From: Microbacterium hydrocarbonoxydans
GTDB lineage: Bacteria > Actinomycetota > Actinomycetes > Actinomycetales > Microbacteriaceae
Reading direction: 5' to 3'
DNA length: 64,000 nt
NCBI RefSeq assembly: GCF_011752045.1
Contig: NZ_JAAKXW010000002.1
Span: 1 to 64,000, forward strand
Shown here: positions 16,827 through 27,090 of the stretch, in pieces
Layout: each line of letters begins with the position of its first letter
Position numbering within the stretch: the stretch's first letter is position 1
The notes under the pieces: model-generated
Databases searched by the model: none
Told to the model about the DNA's origin: nothing
Seen by the model: only the letters and a program-made list of their open reading frames with translations
Translations under genes and position numbers: made by a program

Positions 16827-17506
16827 AGCATCCCCCTCTCGATGATGGTGCGCACACTGGTGTCCCGGAGGACGGCGAGGCTGTGTCCCGGCGTGGCGAC
16901 GAACACGCGCCCATCGCCCCACTGCCGCGTCCAGACCGCCGGAGACGTGACCGGCCGATGCCAGGGGTGGTACGACTGCACGGGGTGGGTCGTGGTCGCG
17001 AGCACGTCGTTGAGGTCGTCGGCGAGCACCCAGTACTGCTCCGTGCGAAGCGTGAAGTCCTCGATCCCCTCCATGATCCGGTGCGTGCGCCCCAGATCGG
17101 TCACGTCGACCGTGTAGCAGAGGTAGTTGTCGGCCTCGCCGCCCTCACGCGCCTCCGGATGCTTGGCGGGGTGCGTGGCGAACTGGCCGCCGACGAGCTG
17201 CAGATAGTCGGAGCTGTTGCGATACGAGTCCGCGATGCCTCCGTGCCACCCGGCGAGGCCCGTGCCGCGCTCGACGGCGCCGCGCAGCCCGCTCAGCGCC
17301 TCGGCCGAGATGTCCGACATCGTGACGCTCTGCACGATGAGGTCGGTGCGGTCCATCTCGTCGCGGTCGGCATAGATCTCGTTGGTGTCCTCGATGCGCA
17401 CGTCGAATCCGTTGTCGGCGAGGAACGGCAGGAACAGCTCGGTGGCCTCGACCGGTCGGTGGCCGTCCCACCCGCCGCGCACCACGAGTGCCCTCCGCCC
17501 GGTCAT
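16799..17506 (-). CDS. ThuA-like domain protein
   Basis: This 235-residue protein has the class I glutamine-amidotransferase-like fold of the ThuA family. It begins RRALVVRGGWDGHRPVEATE, with GTGLAGWHGGIAD in the middle and YHPWHRPVTSPAVW near the end. ThuA proteins work with Gfo/Idh/MocA dehydrogenases in keto-sugar pathways. ATG 17506 follows GAGGGGC. It is the first gene of the operon ThuA, Gfo, GH51, Gfo, GH95, and is divergent from the LacI gene at 17669. Confidence 0.87.
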   Translation of the reverse strand: MTGRRALVVRGGWDGHRPVEATELFLPFLADNGFDVRIEDTNEIYADRDEMDRTDLIVQSVTMSDISAEALSGLRGAVERGTGLAGWHGGIADSYRNSSDYLQLVGGQFATHPAKHPEAREGGEADNYLCYTVDVTDLGRTHRIMEGIEDFTLRTEQYWVLADDLNDVLATTTHPVQSYHPWHRPVTSPAVWTRQWGDGRVFVATPGHSLAVLRDTSVRTIIERGMLWASRTVSE

Positions 17507-17610
17507 GATCGCCCCTCGGGCACGGTCAGCGCGCGCCCGTGTTCTGGCAGCGTTTCCGGCAGCGTGGTCTTCATCGACTCGTCCCTCCGCATCGACGGGA
17601 ATGTGCAATG

Positions 17611-17640
17611 TCCGCCACCATGCCACCGACCGGTGGCGGA
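17611..17640. promoter_or_regulatory. Nested inverted repeat, probable LacI operator
   Basis: TCCGCCACC (17611-17619) pairs with GGTGGCGGA (17632-17640). Nested inside is CCACCG-AC-CGGTGG (17623-17636). It lies between the divergent ThuA operon and LacI, 29 bp from the LacI start, where an operator for both is expected. Confidence 0.5.
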
Positions 17641-17668
17641 GCGGTCGTTCTTTGCGCAAAATGAGAGG

Positions 17669-18697
17669 ATGACCTCTGCGCCGCGCGTCACCCTCACCGA
17701 CGTCGCACGCAGCGCCGGGGTGAGCGTCGCCACCGCCTCCCGCGCCCTGCGTGCCCGCGGCGAGATGGCGGCGGAGACCCGCTCCCGGGTTCTCCGGACG
17801 GCCGCGGAGCTCGGCTACCCGGCGATCGGGCAGGTGCGCGGCCGGCCGAGGCGGGGGACGTCGCTCATGTTCGACCTCGTCCTCGGTCACTTCCACGACC
17901 CCTACACCGAGGAGATCACCGCGGGTGCGCGCACGACGGCGTCAGAGCTCGGATACGACCTCGTGCTCACCGCTGAGCGCGACGAGCCGTCCGACGACTG
18001 GCCGGAGCGGATCCGCTCGAGAGGTTCGGCCGGAGTCATCGTCGGCCTGATCGTGCCGACGAGCACGCAGATCGCCGCCATGCGCCGCGCATCGATCCCT
18101 CTCGTGCTGATGGAGCCGCCCTCCGAGGCCTCGAGCCCCCTGCCGAGTCTGCGCACGACGGACGACGACGGCGGAGCCGCAGCGGCAGGTCATCTCGTCG
18201 AACGCGGCGCCCAGCGGTTCGTCGTGATCGGCGGGGCGCCCTCGTACCGATACGGACGCGCACGCGTCGAAGGCTTCGTGCGCACCATCTCAGAGGTCGC
18301 CCCGGGCGCTCCCTGCGTGCGCACGAGCGCGGACTGGAGCGCGTGGGATGCCAGGCGCGCCTGCGCACGAGCGCTGTCGGAGCTCCCGGGAAGCGGACCG
18401 ATCGGCGTATTCGCGTGCTCTGACGAGATGGCGGCCGGCGCGTACCGTGCGATCGCCGACAGCGGGCGCAGCATCCCCCGTGACGTCCTGGTGGTGGGAT
18501 TCGACGACGTGCGCGGAGCGCGCTGGCTGCATCCCCCGCTGACCACGATCCGCCAGCCGATCCGTGAGATGGCATCGACTGCCGTGCGGATCCTCGCGCG
18601 GGCGGCTGCGGGCGACCTCACGACCGAGGCGATCGTGCTGCCGACCGAACTCATCGTTCGCGGCTCGACCCGCCCACATCGCGAGATCGATCTCTGA
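17669..18697 (+). CDS. LacI-family transcriptional regulator
   Basis: This 342-residue regulator has the N-terminal helix-turn-helix VTLTDVARSAGVSVATASRA (residues about 7-26) and a hinge. The periplasmic-binding-type effector domain has FACSDEMAAGAYRAI and VVGFDDVRGARWLHPPLTTI near the C-terminus. Start ATG 17669 has GAGAGG close upstream. It is divergent from the ThuA operon and 38 nt upstream of the GH36 gene, so it probably controls both sides in response to a sugar ligand. Confidence 0.93.
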   Translation: MTSAPRVTLTDVARSAGVSVATASRALRARGEMAAETRSRVLRTAAELGYPAIGQVRGRPRRGTSLMFDLVLGHFHDPYTEEITAGARTTASELGYDLVLTAERDEPSDDWPERIRSRGSAGVIVGLIVPTSTQIAAMRRASIPLVLMEPPSEASSPLPSLRTTDDDGGAAAAGHLVERGAQRFVVIGGAPSYRYGRARVEGFVRTISEVAPGAPCVRTSADWSAWDARRACARALSELPGSGPIGVFACSDEMAAGAYRAIADSGRSIPRDVLVVGFDDVRGARWLHPPLTTIRQPIREMASTAVRILARAAAGDLTTEAIVLPTELIVRGSTRPHREIDL

Positions 18698-18735
18698 CCT
18701 ATACGCCGCGCGGCGCGGTGTGCAGAATGGTAGCC

Positions 18736-20922
18736 ATGCCCCCGGTTCAGGTCGCCCATCTCTCCGCTCGCGACGTCTCACTGGTCCTCGCCTGGTCGAC
18801 GCAGGATCTTCCGGTGATCCTGCACTGGGGAAGACGGATCACGTCCACGGACGACGACCTCCTCGCCTTCGCAGTCGCCGAGCAAAAGCCAGGTATCGAG
18901 GATTTTTCCGACATTCCATATCGCCCATCGATCCTTCCGGAGCACGGGCGGGGCTGGTTCGGACGTCCCGGACTGAGCGCACATCGGGCCGGAGCGGGGT
19001 GGGTGCCGTCGTTTCGCGTCGAGGCCGCGTCCCTCGACGGCACGCGGGTGGAGCAGAGCGTCCTTCAGGCGGAGGGCGGCTCGCTCGCACTGAGCGCGCG
19101 CGATGACCAGACGGAGATCTGCCTTGACCTGGAGATCGATCTCACCGAGGCCGGGCTGCTGCGGGTCCGCGCCGGGGTGCGCAACGACGCGACAGGCGGC
19201 GCACTCCTTCAGCTCGACGACCTCTCCCTCGCGCTCGCGGTTCCGACGCGTGCCACCGAGATCCTCGACTTCGCGGGGCGATGGGCGCACGAGCGGCAGC
19301 CGCAGCGGCATCCCGTGGTGAGAGGCACCCACACCCGAACCTCGCGGCGCGGCCGCACGGGACTCGACGCCACGACGGTGATGCTCGCCGGCACGCCGGG
19401 CTTCTCCTCCGAGAGCGGCGAGGTCTGGATGTTCCACGTCGGCTTCAGCGGCGATCACGAGCACGCCCTCGAGCGCGGCGACGGCACCCTGGCCTTCCGC
19501 GGCGGCGAGCTGCTGCTGCCGGGAGAGGTGCGCCTCGCTCCCGGCGAGGAGTATGTCAGCCCGTGGATCTACGGCAGCCACGGCGACGGCTGGGATGCAG
19601 CCTCCGCCCGATTCCATGCGTTCCTGCGGGGCGTCTCCCGCTCGGCGAAGCGGGATCGCCCGGTCACGCTGAACGTCTGGGAGGCGATCTACTTCGATCA
19701 GGATCCCGTCGTGCTCGAGGATCTCGCCGAGCGCGCCGCGGCCCTCGGCGTGGAGCGGTTCGTCCTCGACGACGGCTGGTTCCGCGGACGCCGGGACGAC
19801 AGGGCGGGCCTCGGCGACTGGTCACCCGACCCGGTGGCCTGGCCGGAGGGCCTGCGGCCGCTCGCCGACCGAGTGCGGGAGCTGGGCATGGAGTTCGGCC
19901 TGTGGGTCGAGCCCGAGATGATCAACGAGGACTCCGATCTCGCCCGCGCGCACCCGGAGTGGATCCTCCGCGCGCGGCAGGAGCTGCCGGCCAGGTACCG
20001 CTTCCAGCAGGTGCTCGACCTCACGCAGCCCGCCGCGTTCGCGCACATCCTCGACACGCTCGACGCGCTGATCGAGGACATCGGCGTGATCTGCCTCAAG
20101 TGGGATCACAACCGCGATCTCGTGGCCGCCGGGCATCCGGCGACCGGAGCCCCGGCCGTGCACGCGCAGACGCTGGCGCTCTATCGGCTGATCGACGAGC
20201 TGCGCGCGCGTCACCCCGACCTCGAGATCGAGAGCTGCGCGTCCGGCGGCGGGCGCGTCGACCTCGGCATCCTCGAGCGCGCCGATCGCATCCATCCGTC
20301 CGACAGCCATGACCCGGTCGACCGTACGGGCATCCTCCGGGGCACCGGTCTCCTCGTCCCCCCGGAGATGATGGGGTCGCACGTGGCGTCCGCGGTGTCG
20401 AGCACGACCGGACGCACGTCGGATCTGCATTTCCGCTGCGCCGTCGCGTTCCTCGGGCACTTCGGCATCGAATGGGACATCCGCGAGCTCACCGACGCGG
20501 AGCGGCAGGAGCTGGCGTCCTGGATCGCCCGCTACCGCGCGCTGCGCCCGCTCATCCAGACCGGTCGCAGCGTCGGCGGCGAGGACGACCCGTCCGCTCC
20601 GTCGGTGCGCGGCGTCGTCGCCCAAGACCGCGGCGAGGCCCTCTTCACGGTCGTCACGCCTCAGGCGACGCCCGACACCCTCGCGCGCGTGCGCTTCCCC
20701 GGCCTCGACCCCGACCGGCGGTATCGGCTGACGGCCAGCGTCCCGGAGACCCTGGGGCCTCCGTGGCAGATCCCCGAGTGGCTGCGGGCGCCCGACTTGG
20801 ACTCCGCGGGCGCGGCCCCGGTGCTCTCCGGCGGCGTGCTCTCGTCGGCAGGGCTCGAGTTCCCCACCTTCCATCCGGAGCGCGCGGTCGTCGTGCATCT
20901 GCGCGCGGAGCCGGCTGCGTGA
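18736..20922 (+). CDS. Alpha-galactosidase (GH36)
   Basis: This 728-residue retaining alpha-galactosidase has an N-terminal beta-supersandwich, a central (beta/alpha)8 barrel and a C-terminal beta domain. The nucleophile is Asp457 in LKWDHNRD. The acid/base Asp lies in the SDSHD motif (residues 522-526) after ESCASGGGRVD. FGLWVEPEMIN is the other GH36 signature. No signal peptide is present, so it acts on imported raffinose-type or galactomannan oligosaccharides. Start 18736 is the best of two nearby in-frame ATGs (the other is 18727); neither has a strong ribosome site. It probably belongs to the LacI transcript. Confidence 0.93.
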   Translation: MPPVQVAHLSARDVSLVLAWSTQDLPVILHWGRRITSTDDDLLAFAVAEQKPGIEDFSDIPYRPSILPEHGRGWFGRPGLSAHRAGAGWVPSFRVEAASLDGTRVEQSVLQAEGGSLALSARDDQTEICLDLEIDLTEAGLLRVRAGVRNDATGGALLQLDDLSLALAVPTRATEILDFAGRWAHERQPQRHPVVRGTHTRTSRRGRTGLDATTVMLAGTPGFSSESGEVWMFHVGFSGDHEHALERGDGTLAFRGGELLLPGEVRLAPGEEYVSPWIYGSHGDGWDAASARFHAFLRGVSRSAKRDRPVTLNVWEAIYFDQDPVVLEDLAERAAALGVERFVLDDGWFRGRRDDRAGLGDWSPDPVAWPEGLRPLADRVRELGMEFGLWVEPEMINEDSDLARAHPEWILRARQELPARYRFQQVLDLTQPAAFAHILDTLDALIEDIGVICLKWDHNRDLVAAGHPATGAPAVHAQTLALYRLIDELRARHPDLEIESCASGGGRVDLGILERADRIHPSDSHDPVDRTGILRGTGLLVPPEMMGSHVASAVSSTTGRTSDLHFRCAVAFLGHFGIEWDIRELTDAERQELASWIARYRALRPLIQTGRSVGGEDDPSAPSVRGVVAQDRGEALFTVVTPQATPDTLARVRFPGLDPDRRYRLTASVPETLGPPWQIPEWLRAPDLDSAGAAPVLSGGVLSSAGLEFPTFHPERAVVVHLRAEPAA

Positions 20923-20988
20923 GCCGCGCCGGGAGGCCGCACCGCCCGCCCGGAGGCTCCGCCCGCCTGGAGGCTCCGCCCTTCCGGC

Positions 20989-22095
20989 TCAGCGCGGAGG
21001 GCCGCCTGCCCAGGCGCTGAGACGATCGGCGATCTGCATCTCCCCCGACGCACGCGCCTCGGCGAGGGCCGCAGCGCCGGCGCGCGCGAAGACGGCGTCC
21101 AGCTCGACGCGCACCCCCGAGGCCGCCGACTCGACCGCCGCCTCGACCATCGCCAGACTGCGGATGTTGCGCCGGATCTCCCCGGACGGCGGGTCGCCGC
21201 CGTCGAGCGCCGTCAGGAACTCGGTGAGCGCAGCGTCGAGCCCCTCGCTTCCGCCGCCGACGGGCAGGTCCTGCGCGGTCTCACCCGGGCCCTCCACCTG
21301 CACGGCTCCTTCGCCGTCCCACGTGGCCGATCCGCCGGGGGCGCTGGCGCGCCACGAGCCGTTCCATGACGTCGTCAGCCCGTCCGCGCACCAGCTGCCT
21401 GCGTACCCGAACCGCGCCCCATCGGAGAAGCGGAAGATCGCCTGCGCCGCGGCCGCACCGCGGTACCAGCTCCACGGCGGCGAGAACTCCTCGCAGTAGA
21501 CGGATTCGGGCTCGCTCCCGAGCAGGAACCGGGCCTGGTCGAACTGGTGGATCGCCATGTCGATGAGCAGCGGCGAGGGCATGACGTCGCGGAAGCCGCC
21601 GAAACGCGGGTTCTGGAAGAACTGCGCCTCCAGCTGTCCTGCCCCTCCGAGCGATCGCACCGCGTCGCGGAACGCGGAGATCCCCGGCGAGTGACGGCGC
21701 GACTGGCTCGTCGCCAGCAGCACGCCACACGCCTCACTGAGAGCCGCGAGGCGCATCGCGTCCGCCACGGACGGCGTCACCGGCTTCTCACTGAGCACGG
21801 GCACGCCGGCTCGGAGCGCGGCCTCGCTCACGACGCGATGCGCTTCCGGCACCGTCACGTTGAGCAGCAGGTCGGCTGGCGCGTCTCGCAGCGCCTCCGC
21901 CGCATCGGTGAACACCGGCACGTCCCATCCGCGCTCTGCCGCTGCCGAGCGCGCCGCCGAGAGATCGAGATCGACGACGGCGGAGGCCCGGAGCCCCGGC
22001 CGGGCCTCGACCACATCCATCCACGCACGGCCCATGCCTCCGGCGCCCACGATCACGACCTCGCGCACCGCCGGCTCCTCCCCGCCCGCGGTCAT
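20989..22095 (-). CDS. Gfo/Idh/MocA family oxidoreductase (ThuB-like, second copy)
   Basis: This 368-residue oxidoreductase has the Rossmann motif [18 protein letters not shown], the catalytic-site SEKPVT, and [17 protein letters not shown]. The start overlaps the upstream ThuA stop as ATGA. It is last in the operon binding protein, permeases, GH3, ThuA, Gfo, so it probably acts on the imported glycoside or its product. It is clearly diverged from the two Gfo proteins of the other locus. Confidence 0.9.
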   Translation of the reverse strand: MTAGGEEPAVREVVIVGAGGMGRAWMDVVEARPGLRASAVVDLDLSAARSAAAERGWDVPVFTDAAEALRDAPADLLLNVTVPEAHRVVSEAALRAGVPVLSEKPVTPSVADAMRLAALSEACGVLLATSQSRRHSPGISAFRDAVRSLGGAGQLEAQFFQNPRFGGFRDVMPSPLLIDMAIHQFDQARFLLGSEPESVYCEEFSPPWSWYRGAAAAQAIFRFSDGARFGYAGSWCADGLTTSWNGSWRASAPGGSATWDGEGAVQVEGPGETAQDLPVGGGSEGLDAALTEFLTALDGGDPPSGEIRRNIRSLAMVEAAVESAASGVRVELDAVFARAGAAALAEARASGEMQIADRLSAWAGGPPR

Positions 22096-22862
22096 CGCGG
22101 CGTTCCGTCCCACTCGCGCGGCGTCTCGAACTCTCCCTCGCGGTGCATCGCGATCTGCGGCAGGGACCGAGGCCGGTCCTGGAACGCCCACTCGACCGCG
22201 TTGGCGAGGACACGGCGGATCTCCGGCTGGTGGTAGACCGGGTAGTCCTGGTCACCGGGCGAGAAGTAGAAGATGCGCCCATGGCCGCGGGAGAAGGTCA
22301 TCCCGGACCGGAACACCTCGCCGCCGGAGAAGCTCGACACGAAGACGAGGTCGTCGGGCGCCGGCACGTCGAAGAACTCCCCGTACATCTCCTGCGCGGG
22401 TATCACGAGCGGATGCGGTACGCCCTGGGCGATCGGATGCGCGGGCGCGACCGTCCAGACGAGCTCCCGATCGACTCCCTGCCGCCAGCGCAGGCTGCAG
22501 GTCGTCCCCATGAGACGGATGAAGATCTTGGAGAAGTGCGCGGAATGCAACGGGATCAGCCCCATTCCGCCGAGCACGTGCCGATGCACCCGCTCGACCA
22601 CCTCGTCGTCCACAGCATCGTGCCGGAGGTGCCCCCACCAGAGCAGAACGTCCGTGCCTGCCAGACGCTCCTCGTCGAGGCCGTGCTCCGGTTCGTCGAG
22701 CGTGGCCGTCTCGACCTCTGCACGCTCTCCCAGCAGCTCTCGCAGACCCGCCGCGATCGTGCCGTGCATCGTCTCCGGGTAGAGACGCTGCGGAACCTCG
22801 TGGTGCTTCTCATGATGGTTCTCACCCCACACCAGCACCCGTATCGGCCGCTCAGCCGTCAT
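22092..22862 (-). CDS. ThuA domain protein (second copy)
   Basis: This 256-residue ThuA-family protein is closer to classic trehalose-utilisation ThuA than the copy at 16799: it has [36 protein letters not shown] and [14 protein letters not shown]. It overlaps both neighbours by ATGA, showing tight coupling with GH3 upstream and Gfo/Idh/MocA downstream. It is expected to act with that oxidoreductase on a keto-sugar or keto-glycoside (inference from family context). Confidence 0.9.
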   Translation of the reverse strand: MTAERPIRVLVWGENHHEKHHEVPQRLYPETMHGTIAAGLRELLGERAEVETATLDEPEHGLDEERLAGTDVLLWWGHLRHDAVDDEVVERVHRHVLGGMGLIPLHSAHFSKIFIRLMGTTCSLRWRQGVDRELVWTVAPAHPIAQGVPHPLVIPAQEMYGEFFDVPAPDDLVFVSSFSGGEVFRSGMTFSRGHGRIFYFSPGDQDYPVYHQPEIRRVLANAVEWAFQDRPRSLPQIAMHREGEFETPREWDGTPR

Positions 22863-25168
22863 CGTCCGTCCTCCCCGCCGTCGACGTCCCATGCCGTCCT
22901 ACCCGCGCGGGCGAGAACCGCTCGCCGGGGCCCGGACAGCCGAATGCGCGTCGCGCACGTCCGATCCGCGACGGACGGCCCTGCCGCGAGCACCACGGTA
23001 CCGGGCTCGACGCTGAGCCGGCCGTCGATTCCCGTCGCGGCGAGCCGCGCGGCCTCCAGAGTGAAGCGCACGGTGCGACGGGAGCCCGCGGGGATGGTCA
23101 CCCGGGCGAAGCCGACGAGCTGGGCCTCGGGTCGCACCACGGTCGCCGAGGGGAACGAGGCGTACAGCTGCACGACCTCGACGGCGGTCTCACCAGTGTT
23201 GCGCACTGTCACGGCGACCTCGGCCGCGCCGTCGGTCGGGAGGGTGGCGGGAGCGCCGATCCGCTCGTACTCCACGCGACCGCGGGTGAGTCCGTACCCG
23301 AACGGATAGAGCGGCGTGGGGTCCGCCACGGTGATGCCCGGGTTATGCCGGCCGAGCGGAGGCTCGAGGTAGGTCGTCGTGGCCGCAGGCGCACGCGGTA
23401 TCTGGACCGGCAGCCGACCGCTCGGGGCGACGCGCCCGGACAGGATGCCGGCGATCGCCGCGGCCCCGTCGGCTCCCGGGAAGAAGGCCTGCACGATCGC
23501 GCGAGCCGCACCGTAGTCGCCGAGCGCGTACGGACGCCCCGACACGACGACGAGCACGGTGGGCACCCCCGTGGCGAGAACCGCCGTGACGAGGTCGTGC
23601 TGACGTCCAGGGAGACGCAGGTCGGCCGCGTCGCATCCCTCACCCGATGTGCCGGCTCCGAAGAGGCCGGCCACATCTCCCACGACGACCACGGCGACCT
23701 CACTCTCGTGCACGACGTCGACGGCGGCGGAGATCTCCTCCGCGTCGTCGAGGATCTCGCAACCGCGGACGAACGCGATCTCGCCGATCCGAGGCTCGCT
23801 GCGCAGCGCCGCCTCGATCGTCGGCACGACGATCCCCGGGTCGTGCCCGGGGTACTTCGTCAGCACATGGTTGGGGAAGGCGTAGCAGCCGAGCAGGCTC
23901 CGGTACTCTCCGGCTGCCGGACCGATCAGCGCCACGCGGGCGCCAGGGGCGAGCGGGAGGATGCCGTCGTCCTCGAGCAGCACGATCGACTCCTCGGCGA
24001 TCCGGGAGGACAGCACCCGGTTGCGCTCGCTGTCGAGGTCGACGTCCTCCGCTCCCGCGGGCACGAGCGGTGCGCCGTCGAGCAGGCCCGCCTCGATCTT
24101 GTGCCGCAGATGGCGCACCGCGGCCCGGTCGATGTCGCTCTCGTCGACGACGCCCTCGCGCACGAGGCGCGGCAGGGCGGCGTACGCGACGGTCGACGGG
24201 AGCTCGACGTCCACCCCCGCACGCAGCGCCAGCATGCCGGCCTCTGCACGGTCGGCGGCGACGCGGTGCATCGAGACGAGGAAGGGGATCGCCCAGTAGT
24301 CGGCGACCACCGTCCCGTCGAACCCCCACTCGGCGCGGAGGAGCCCGTCGATCAGCGCGCGGTTCGCCGTGCTCGGGACGCCGTCGACATCCGTGTAGGA
24401 GGTCATCACGCTGCGCGCACCTCCCTGCCGCAGGGCCGTCTCGAAAGGCGGCAGCACGGTGTCGGCGAACTCGCGGGGCCCCATGCTGACAGGCCCGTGG
24501 TTGCGTGCACCGCGCGATGCCGCATACCCGGCGAAGTGCTTCAGCGTCGCGATGATCCCCGCGCCCTCCAGCCCGGAGACGTAGGCGGCGCCGAGCTGCC
24601 CGACGAGGTACGGATCCTCGCCGAGGGTCTCCTCGACGCGCCCCCACCGGTAGTCGCGCACGACGTCGAGCACGGGAGCGAGCCCCTGATGCACGCCGAT
24701 GGCCCGCATGTCCTCCCCGATGGCGTGCGCCATCTCCCGGACGAGGGTCTCGTCGAACGTCGCCGCCCATGCCAGGGGCGCCGGGAAGGCCGTCGCCCCG
24801 AAGGCGGCGAGACCGGTCAGGCATTCCTCGTGCACCAGCGCGGGGATCCCGAGCCGCTGGTTCTCGACGACCCGGTCCTGCAGCATCCGCAGTTTGGCCA
24901 CTCCGTCGCGCAGGGTGACCGGGGCGGTGCCGAAGACGCGCGTGAGCTGTCCGACGCCGCCCCGAAAAGGGTCTTCGACGGTGCCGGCGGGACCGTCCGT
25001 CAGGCGCGGCGCGAACGCATCCGCCGCATCCGTGAGCCAGATCGAGCCCAGCTGGGCGATCTTCTCCTCGAGAGTCAGCTCATCGACCAGCGCCTGCGCC
25101 CGCTCGCGGGCGCCCAGCGCCGGGTCGCGCCACCGATCCCGATCGACGGCGCTCCGCTCGGCCGTCAT
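22859..25168 (-). CDS. Beta-glucosidase/beta-xylosidase (GH3)
   Basis: This 769-residue GH3 enzyme has an N-terminal TIM barrel ([18 protein letters not shown], nucleophile Asp290 in [10 protein letters not shown]). The alpha/beta sandwich domain contains [17 protein letters not shown], and a C-terminal fibronectin-III-like domain carries [10 protein letters not shown]. No signal peptide is present, so it cleaves imported beta-linked gluco- or xylo-oligosaccharides. ATG 25168 overlaps the permease stop as ATGA. The aglycone and sugar specificity is not readable from the sequence. Confidence 0.93.
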   Translation of the reverse strand: MTAERSAVDRDRWRDPALGARERAQALVDELTLEEKIAQLGSIWLTDAADAFAPRLTDGPAGTVEDPFRGGVGQLTRVFGTAPVTLRDGVAKLRMLQDRVVENQRLGIPALVHEECLTGLAAFGATAFPAPLAWAATFDETLVREMAHAIGEDMRAIGVHQGLAPVLDVVRDYRWGRVEETLGEDPYLVGQLGAAYVSGLEGAGIIATLKHFAGYAASRGARNHGPVSMGPREFADTVLPPFETALRQGGARSVMTSYTDVDGVPSTANRALIDGLLRAEWGFDGTVVADYWAIPFLVSMHRVAADRAEAGMLALRAGVDVELPSTVAYAALPRLVREGVVDESDIDRAAVRHLRHKIEAGLLDGAPLVPAGAEDVDLDSERNRVLSSRIAEESIVLLEDDGILPLAPGARVALIGPAAGEYRSLLGCYAFPNHVLTKYPGHDPGIVVPTIEAALRSEPRIGEIAFVRGCEILDDAEEISAAVDVVHESEVAVVVVGDVAGLFGAGTSGEGCDAADLRLPGRQHDLVTAVLATGVPTVLVVVSGRPYALGDYGAARAIVQAFFPGADGAAAIAGILSGRVAPSGRLPVQIPRAPAATTTYLEPPLGRHNPGITVADPTPLYPFGYGLTRGRVEYERIGAPATLPTDGAAEVAVTVRNTGETAVEVVQLYASFPSATVVRPEAQLVGFARVTIPAGSRRTVRFTLEAARLAATGIDGRLSVEPGTVVLAAGPSVADRTCATRIRLSGPRRAVLARAGRTAWDVDGGEDGR

Positions 25169-26064
25169 CCCTTGAACGCCCCGTCCATGATGCCGGCCAC
25201 CATGCGTCGTCCGACGAAGAAGAAGACCACAAGCAGAGGCAGCGTCGCCATGAACGAGCCGCCCATCGTCAGCGCCAGGTCGATCGTGCGGTTCGCCTGC
25301 AGCTGCTTCAGCGCGATCTGGACGGTGAAGAGCTCGGGCGACTTGAGCACGATGAAGGGCCACATGAAGTCGTTCCACACGCTGGTGAACGTGATGAGCC
25401 CCAGCACGAACGCCGCAGGGCGGACGACAGGGAACCCGATGCGCCAGAAGATCTGCCAGCTGTTCGCCCCGTCGATGCGGGCGGCGGCCATGAGCTCGTC
25501 GCTGAGGGTCGTCGACAGGTGCTGCCGCATCCAGAAGATCCCGAAGGCGCTCGCGAGCCCCGGCAGGATGATCGCCTGCAGCGTGTCCACCCAGTCGAGC
25601 CACGAGATGATGAGGTACTGCGGGATCACGCTGAGCTGCGCGGGCACCGTCATCGTGAGCAGCACGATGAGGAAGAGCGTGTTGCGGCCGGGGAATTGCA
25701 GCTTCGCGAAGGCGTACCCCGCGAGAGCGCAGAGCAGAGCGGTCACGACGGCGACGGTGAGTGACACGATCACGCTGTTCAGCAGCGACTGCAGGAACGG
25801 AACCGTCTCGAACACCTTCGTCGCGATGTCCATGAAGTCGAACCCGGGGTACAGCCGCGGCGGGATCGAGGTGACGGCGGAGGCGCCCACCGAGGCGATC
25901 ACGAACATGTAGTAGAGCGGGAACACGCTGATGATCACGGCGAGGATGAGCAGCGCGTACACCGGCCAGGACACCGCGCCGATGCGGCGGCTGCGGCGCT
26001 GACGGACCGGGACCTCCGGCTTCGCAGACGGCGCGGTCGCCGTCCTCTCTGTCACGTTCGTCAT
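25165..26064 (-). CDS. Carbohydrate ABC transporter permease (MalG-type)
   Basis: This 299-residue permease has about six membrane segments and an AARIDGANSWQ docking loop near residue 205. It is the second permease of the importer, and its start and stop overlap both neighbours by ATGA. The longer open frame upstream is not used because it runs through the first permease gene. No ATPase is encoded here, so a shared ATPase elsewhere is expected. Confidence 0.93.
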   Translation of the reverse strand: MTNVTERTATAPSAKPEVPVRQRRSRRIGAVSWPVYALLILAVIISVFPLYYMFVIASVGASAVTSIPPRLYPGFDFMDIATKVFETVPFLQSLLNSVIVSLTVAVVTALLCALAGYAFAKLQFPGRNTLFLIVLLTMTVPAQLSVIPQYLIISWLDWVDTLQAIILPGLASAFGIFWMRQHLSTTLSDELMAAARIDGANSWQIFWRIGFPVVRPAAFVLGLITFTSVWNDFMWPFIVLKSPELFTVQIALKQLQANRTIDLALTMGGSFMATLPLLVVFFFVGRRMVAGIMDGAFKG

Positions 26065-27026
26065 GCGCGCGCCTTCCGTGTACGGGTCGTGAGGTAGAAG
26101 TTGATGAGCGACACGACGACCACGATGACGAACAGCGCCACGCCGATGGCCGAGCCGTATCCGAATTCGAACTGCCCGAATCCCTGCTCGTAGAGGAACA
26201 GGGCGAGCGTCTGGCATTGGCGGCCGCCACCGCACGTCAGCCCTGACTCCGGGGCGACGAGCAGGGGCTCGGTGAAGATCTGCAGTCCGCCGATCGTCGA
26301 CATGATCACGGTGAAGATGATGATCGGCCGCAGCGAGGGAATGGTCAGGTGGACGAACTGCTGCCAGCCCGACGCCCCGTCGACGGATGCCGCTTCGTAC
26401 ATCTCGCGGGGAAGGGCCTGGAGTCCGGCGAGGTAGAGCAGCGTGTTGTAGCCGAACCACCGCCACATCACCATCGAGGAGATCACGATCCACGACCCCA
26501 GCTGCGAGGACATGAAGTTGACCGCCGGGGCGCCCACGAGGTCGAGGACCCAGTTGATGAGACCGAAGTTCTTGTCGAAGATCTGGGCGAAGACGAGCGC
26601 GGTCGCGGCGACGGACGTGATGTAGGGCACCAGCAGCGCCATGCGGAAGAAGTTCGCCATCCTGAGCGTGGCGTGGTTCAGGAGATGCGCGAGGCCGAGA
26701 GCCAGCAGGAGCTGGGGAACGGTCGAGATGAGGAAGATGCCGAACGTGTTGACGAAGGCGTTCCAGAACCGCGGATCCTGGAAGAGACGCTCGAAGTTCG
26801 CCAGCCCGACGAAGGTCTGCTCGCCGATCGGGTTCCAGTCGAACAGTGCCACGTAGAACGTGAACAACAGCGGGAACAGCCCGAAGACGGCGAAGATGAC
26901 GAAGAACGGCGCGACGTAGAGGTACGGCGCGATGCGTTCAGCGAGCGGCTGCCTGATCGCCTGAGTCGGCGGTCGGTCTCGGCGGCGGATCTTCTGGACG
27001 GGGATTGCGGTCGCTGTCGCGGTCAT
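26061..27026 (-). CDS. Carbohydrate ABC transporter permease (MalF-type)
   Basis: This 321-residue permease has an N-terminal cytoplasmic stretch, a first span around residues 35-58 and an EAASVDGASGWQ docking loop. An unusual short cysteine-bearing loop, GLTCGGGRQCQTLA, lies before the last span. Start ATG 27026 was chosen with the palindrome at 27044-27075 just upstream, which separates it from the binding-protein gene and may lower its expression relative to that gene. Confidence 0.93.
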   Translation of the reverse strand: MTATATAIPVQKIRRRDRPPTQAIRQPLAERIAPYLYVAPFFVIFAVFGLFPLLFTFYVALFDWNPIGEQTFVGLANFERLFQDPRFWNAFVNTFGIFLISTVPQLLLALGLAHLLNHATLRMANFFRMALLVPYITSVAATALVFAQIFDKNFGLINWVLDLVGAPAVNFMSSQLGSWIVISSMVMWRWFGYNTLLYLAGLQALPREMYEAASVDGASGWQQFVHLTIPSLRPIIIFTVIMSTIGGLQIFTEPLLVAPESGLTCGGGRQCQTLALFLYEQGFGQFEFGYGSAIGVALFVIVVVVSLINFYLTTRTRKARA

Positions 27027-27043
27027 GGTCCTGCCTCGGTGGG

Positions 27044-27075
27044 GATGGTGGCCCGTGCCGGCACGGGCCACCATC
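27044..27075 (-). promoter_or_regulatory. 32-bp perfect palindrome between binding-protein and permease genes
   Basis: The 16-bp arms (GATGGTGGCCCGTGCC and its exact complement) meet with no spacer. In RNA it forms a very stable hairpin 15 nt past the binding-protein stop. Such intercistronic hairpins stabilise the upstream message and reduce read-through, giving more binding protein than permease. Confidence 0.7.
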
Positions 27076-27090
27076 GATCGGATCGGTGAG

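Noticed and set aside
26065..26493. Longer N-terminus for the MalG-type permease ending at 25165
   Set aside because: The added residues are an out-of-frame reading of the MalF-type permease; the ATGA overlap at 26064 marks the real start.
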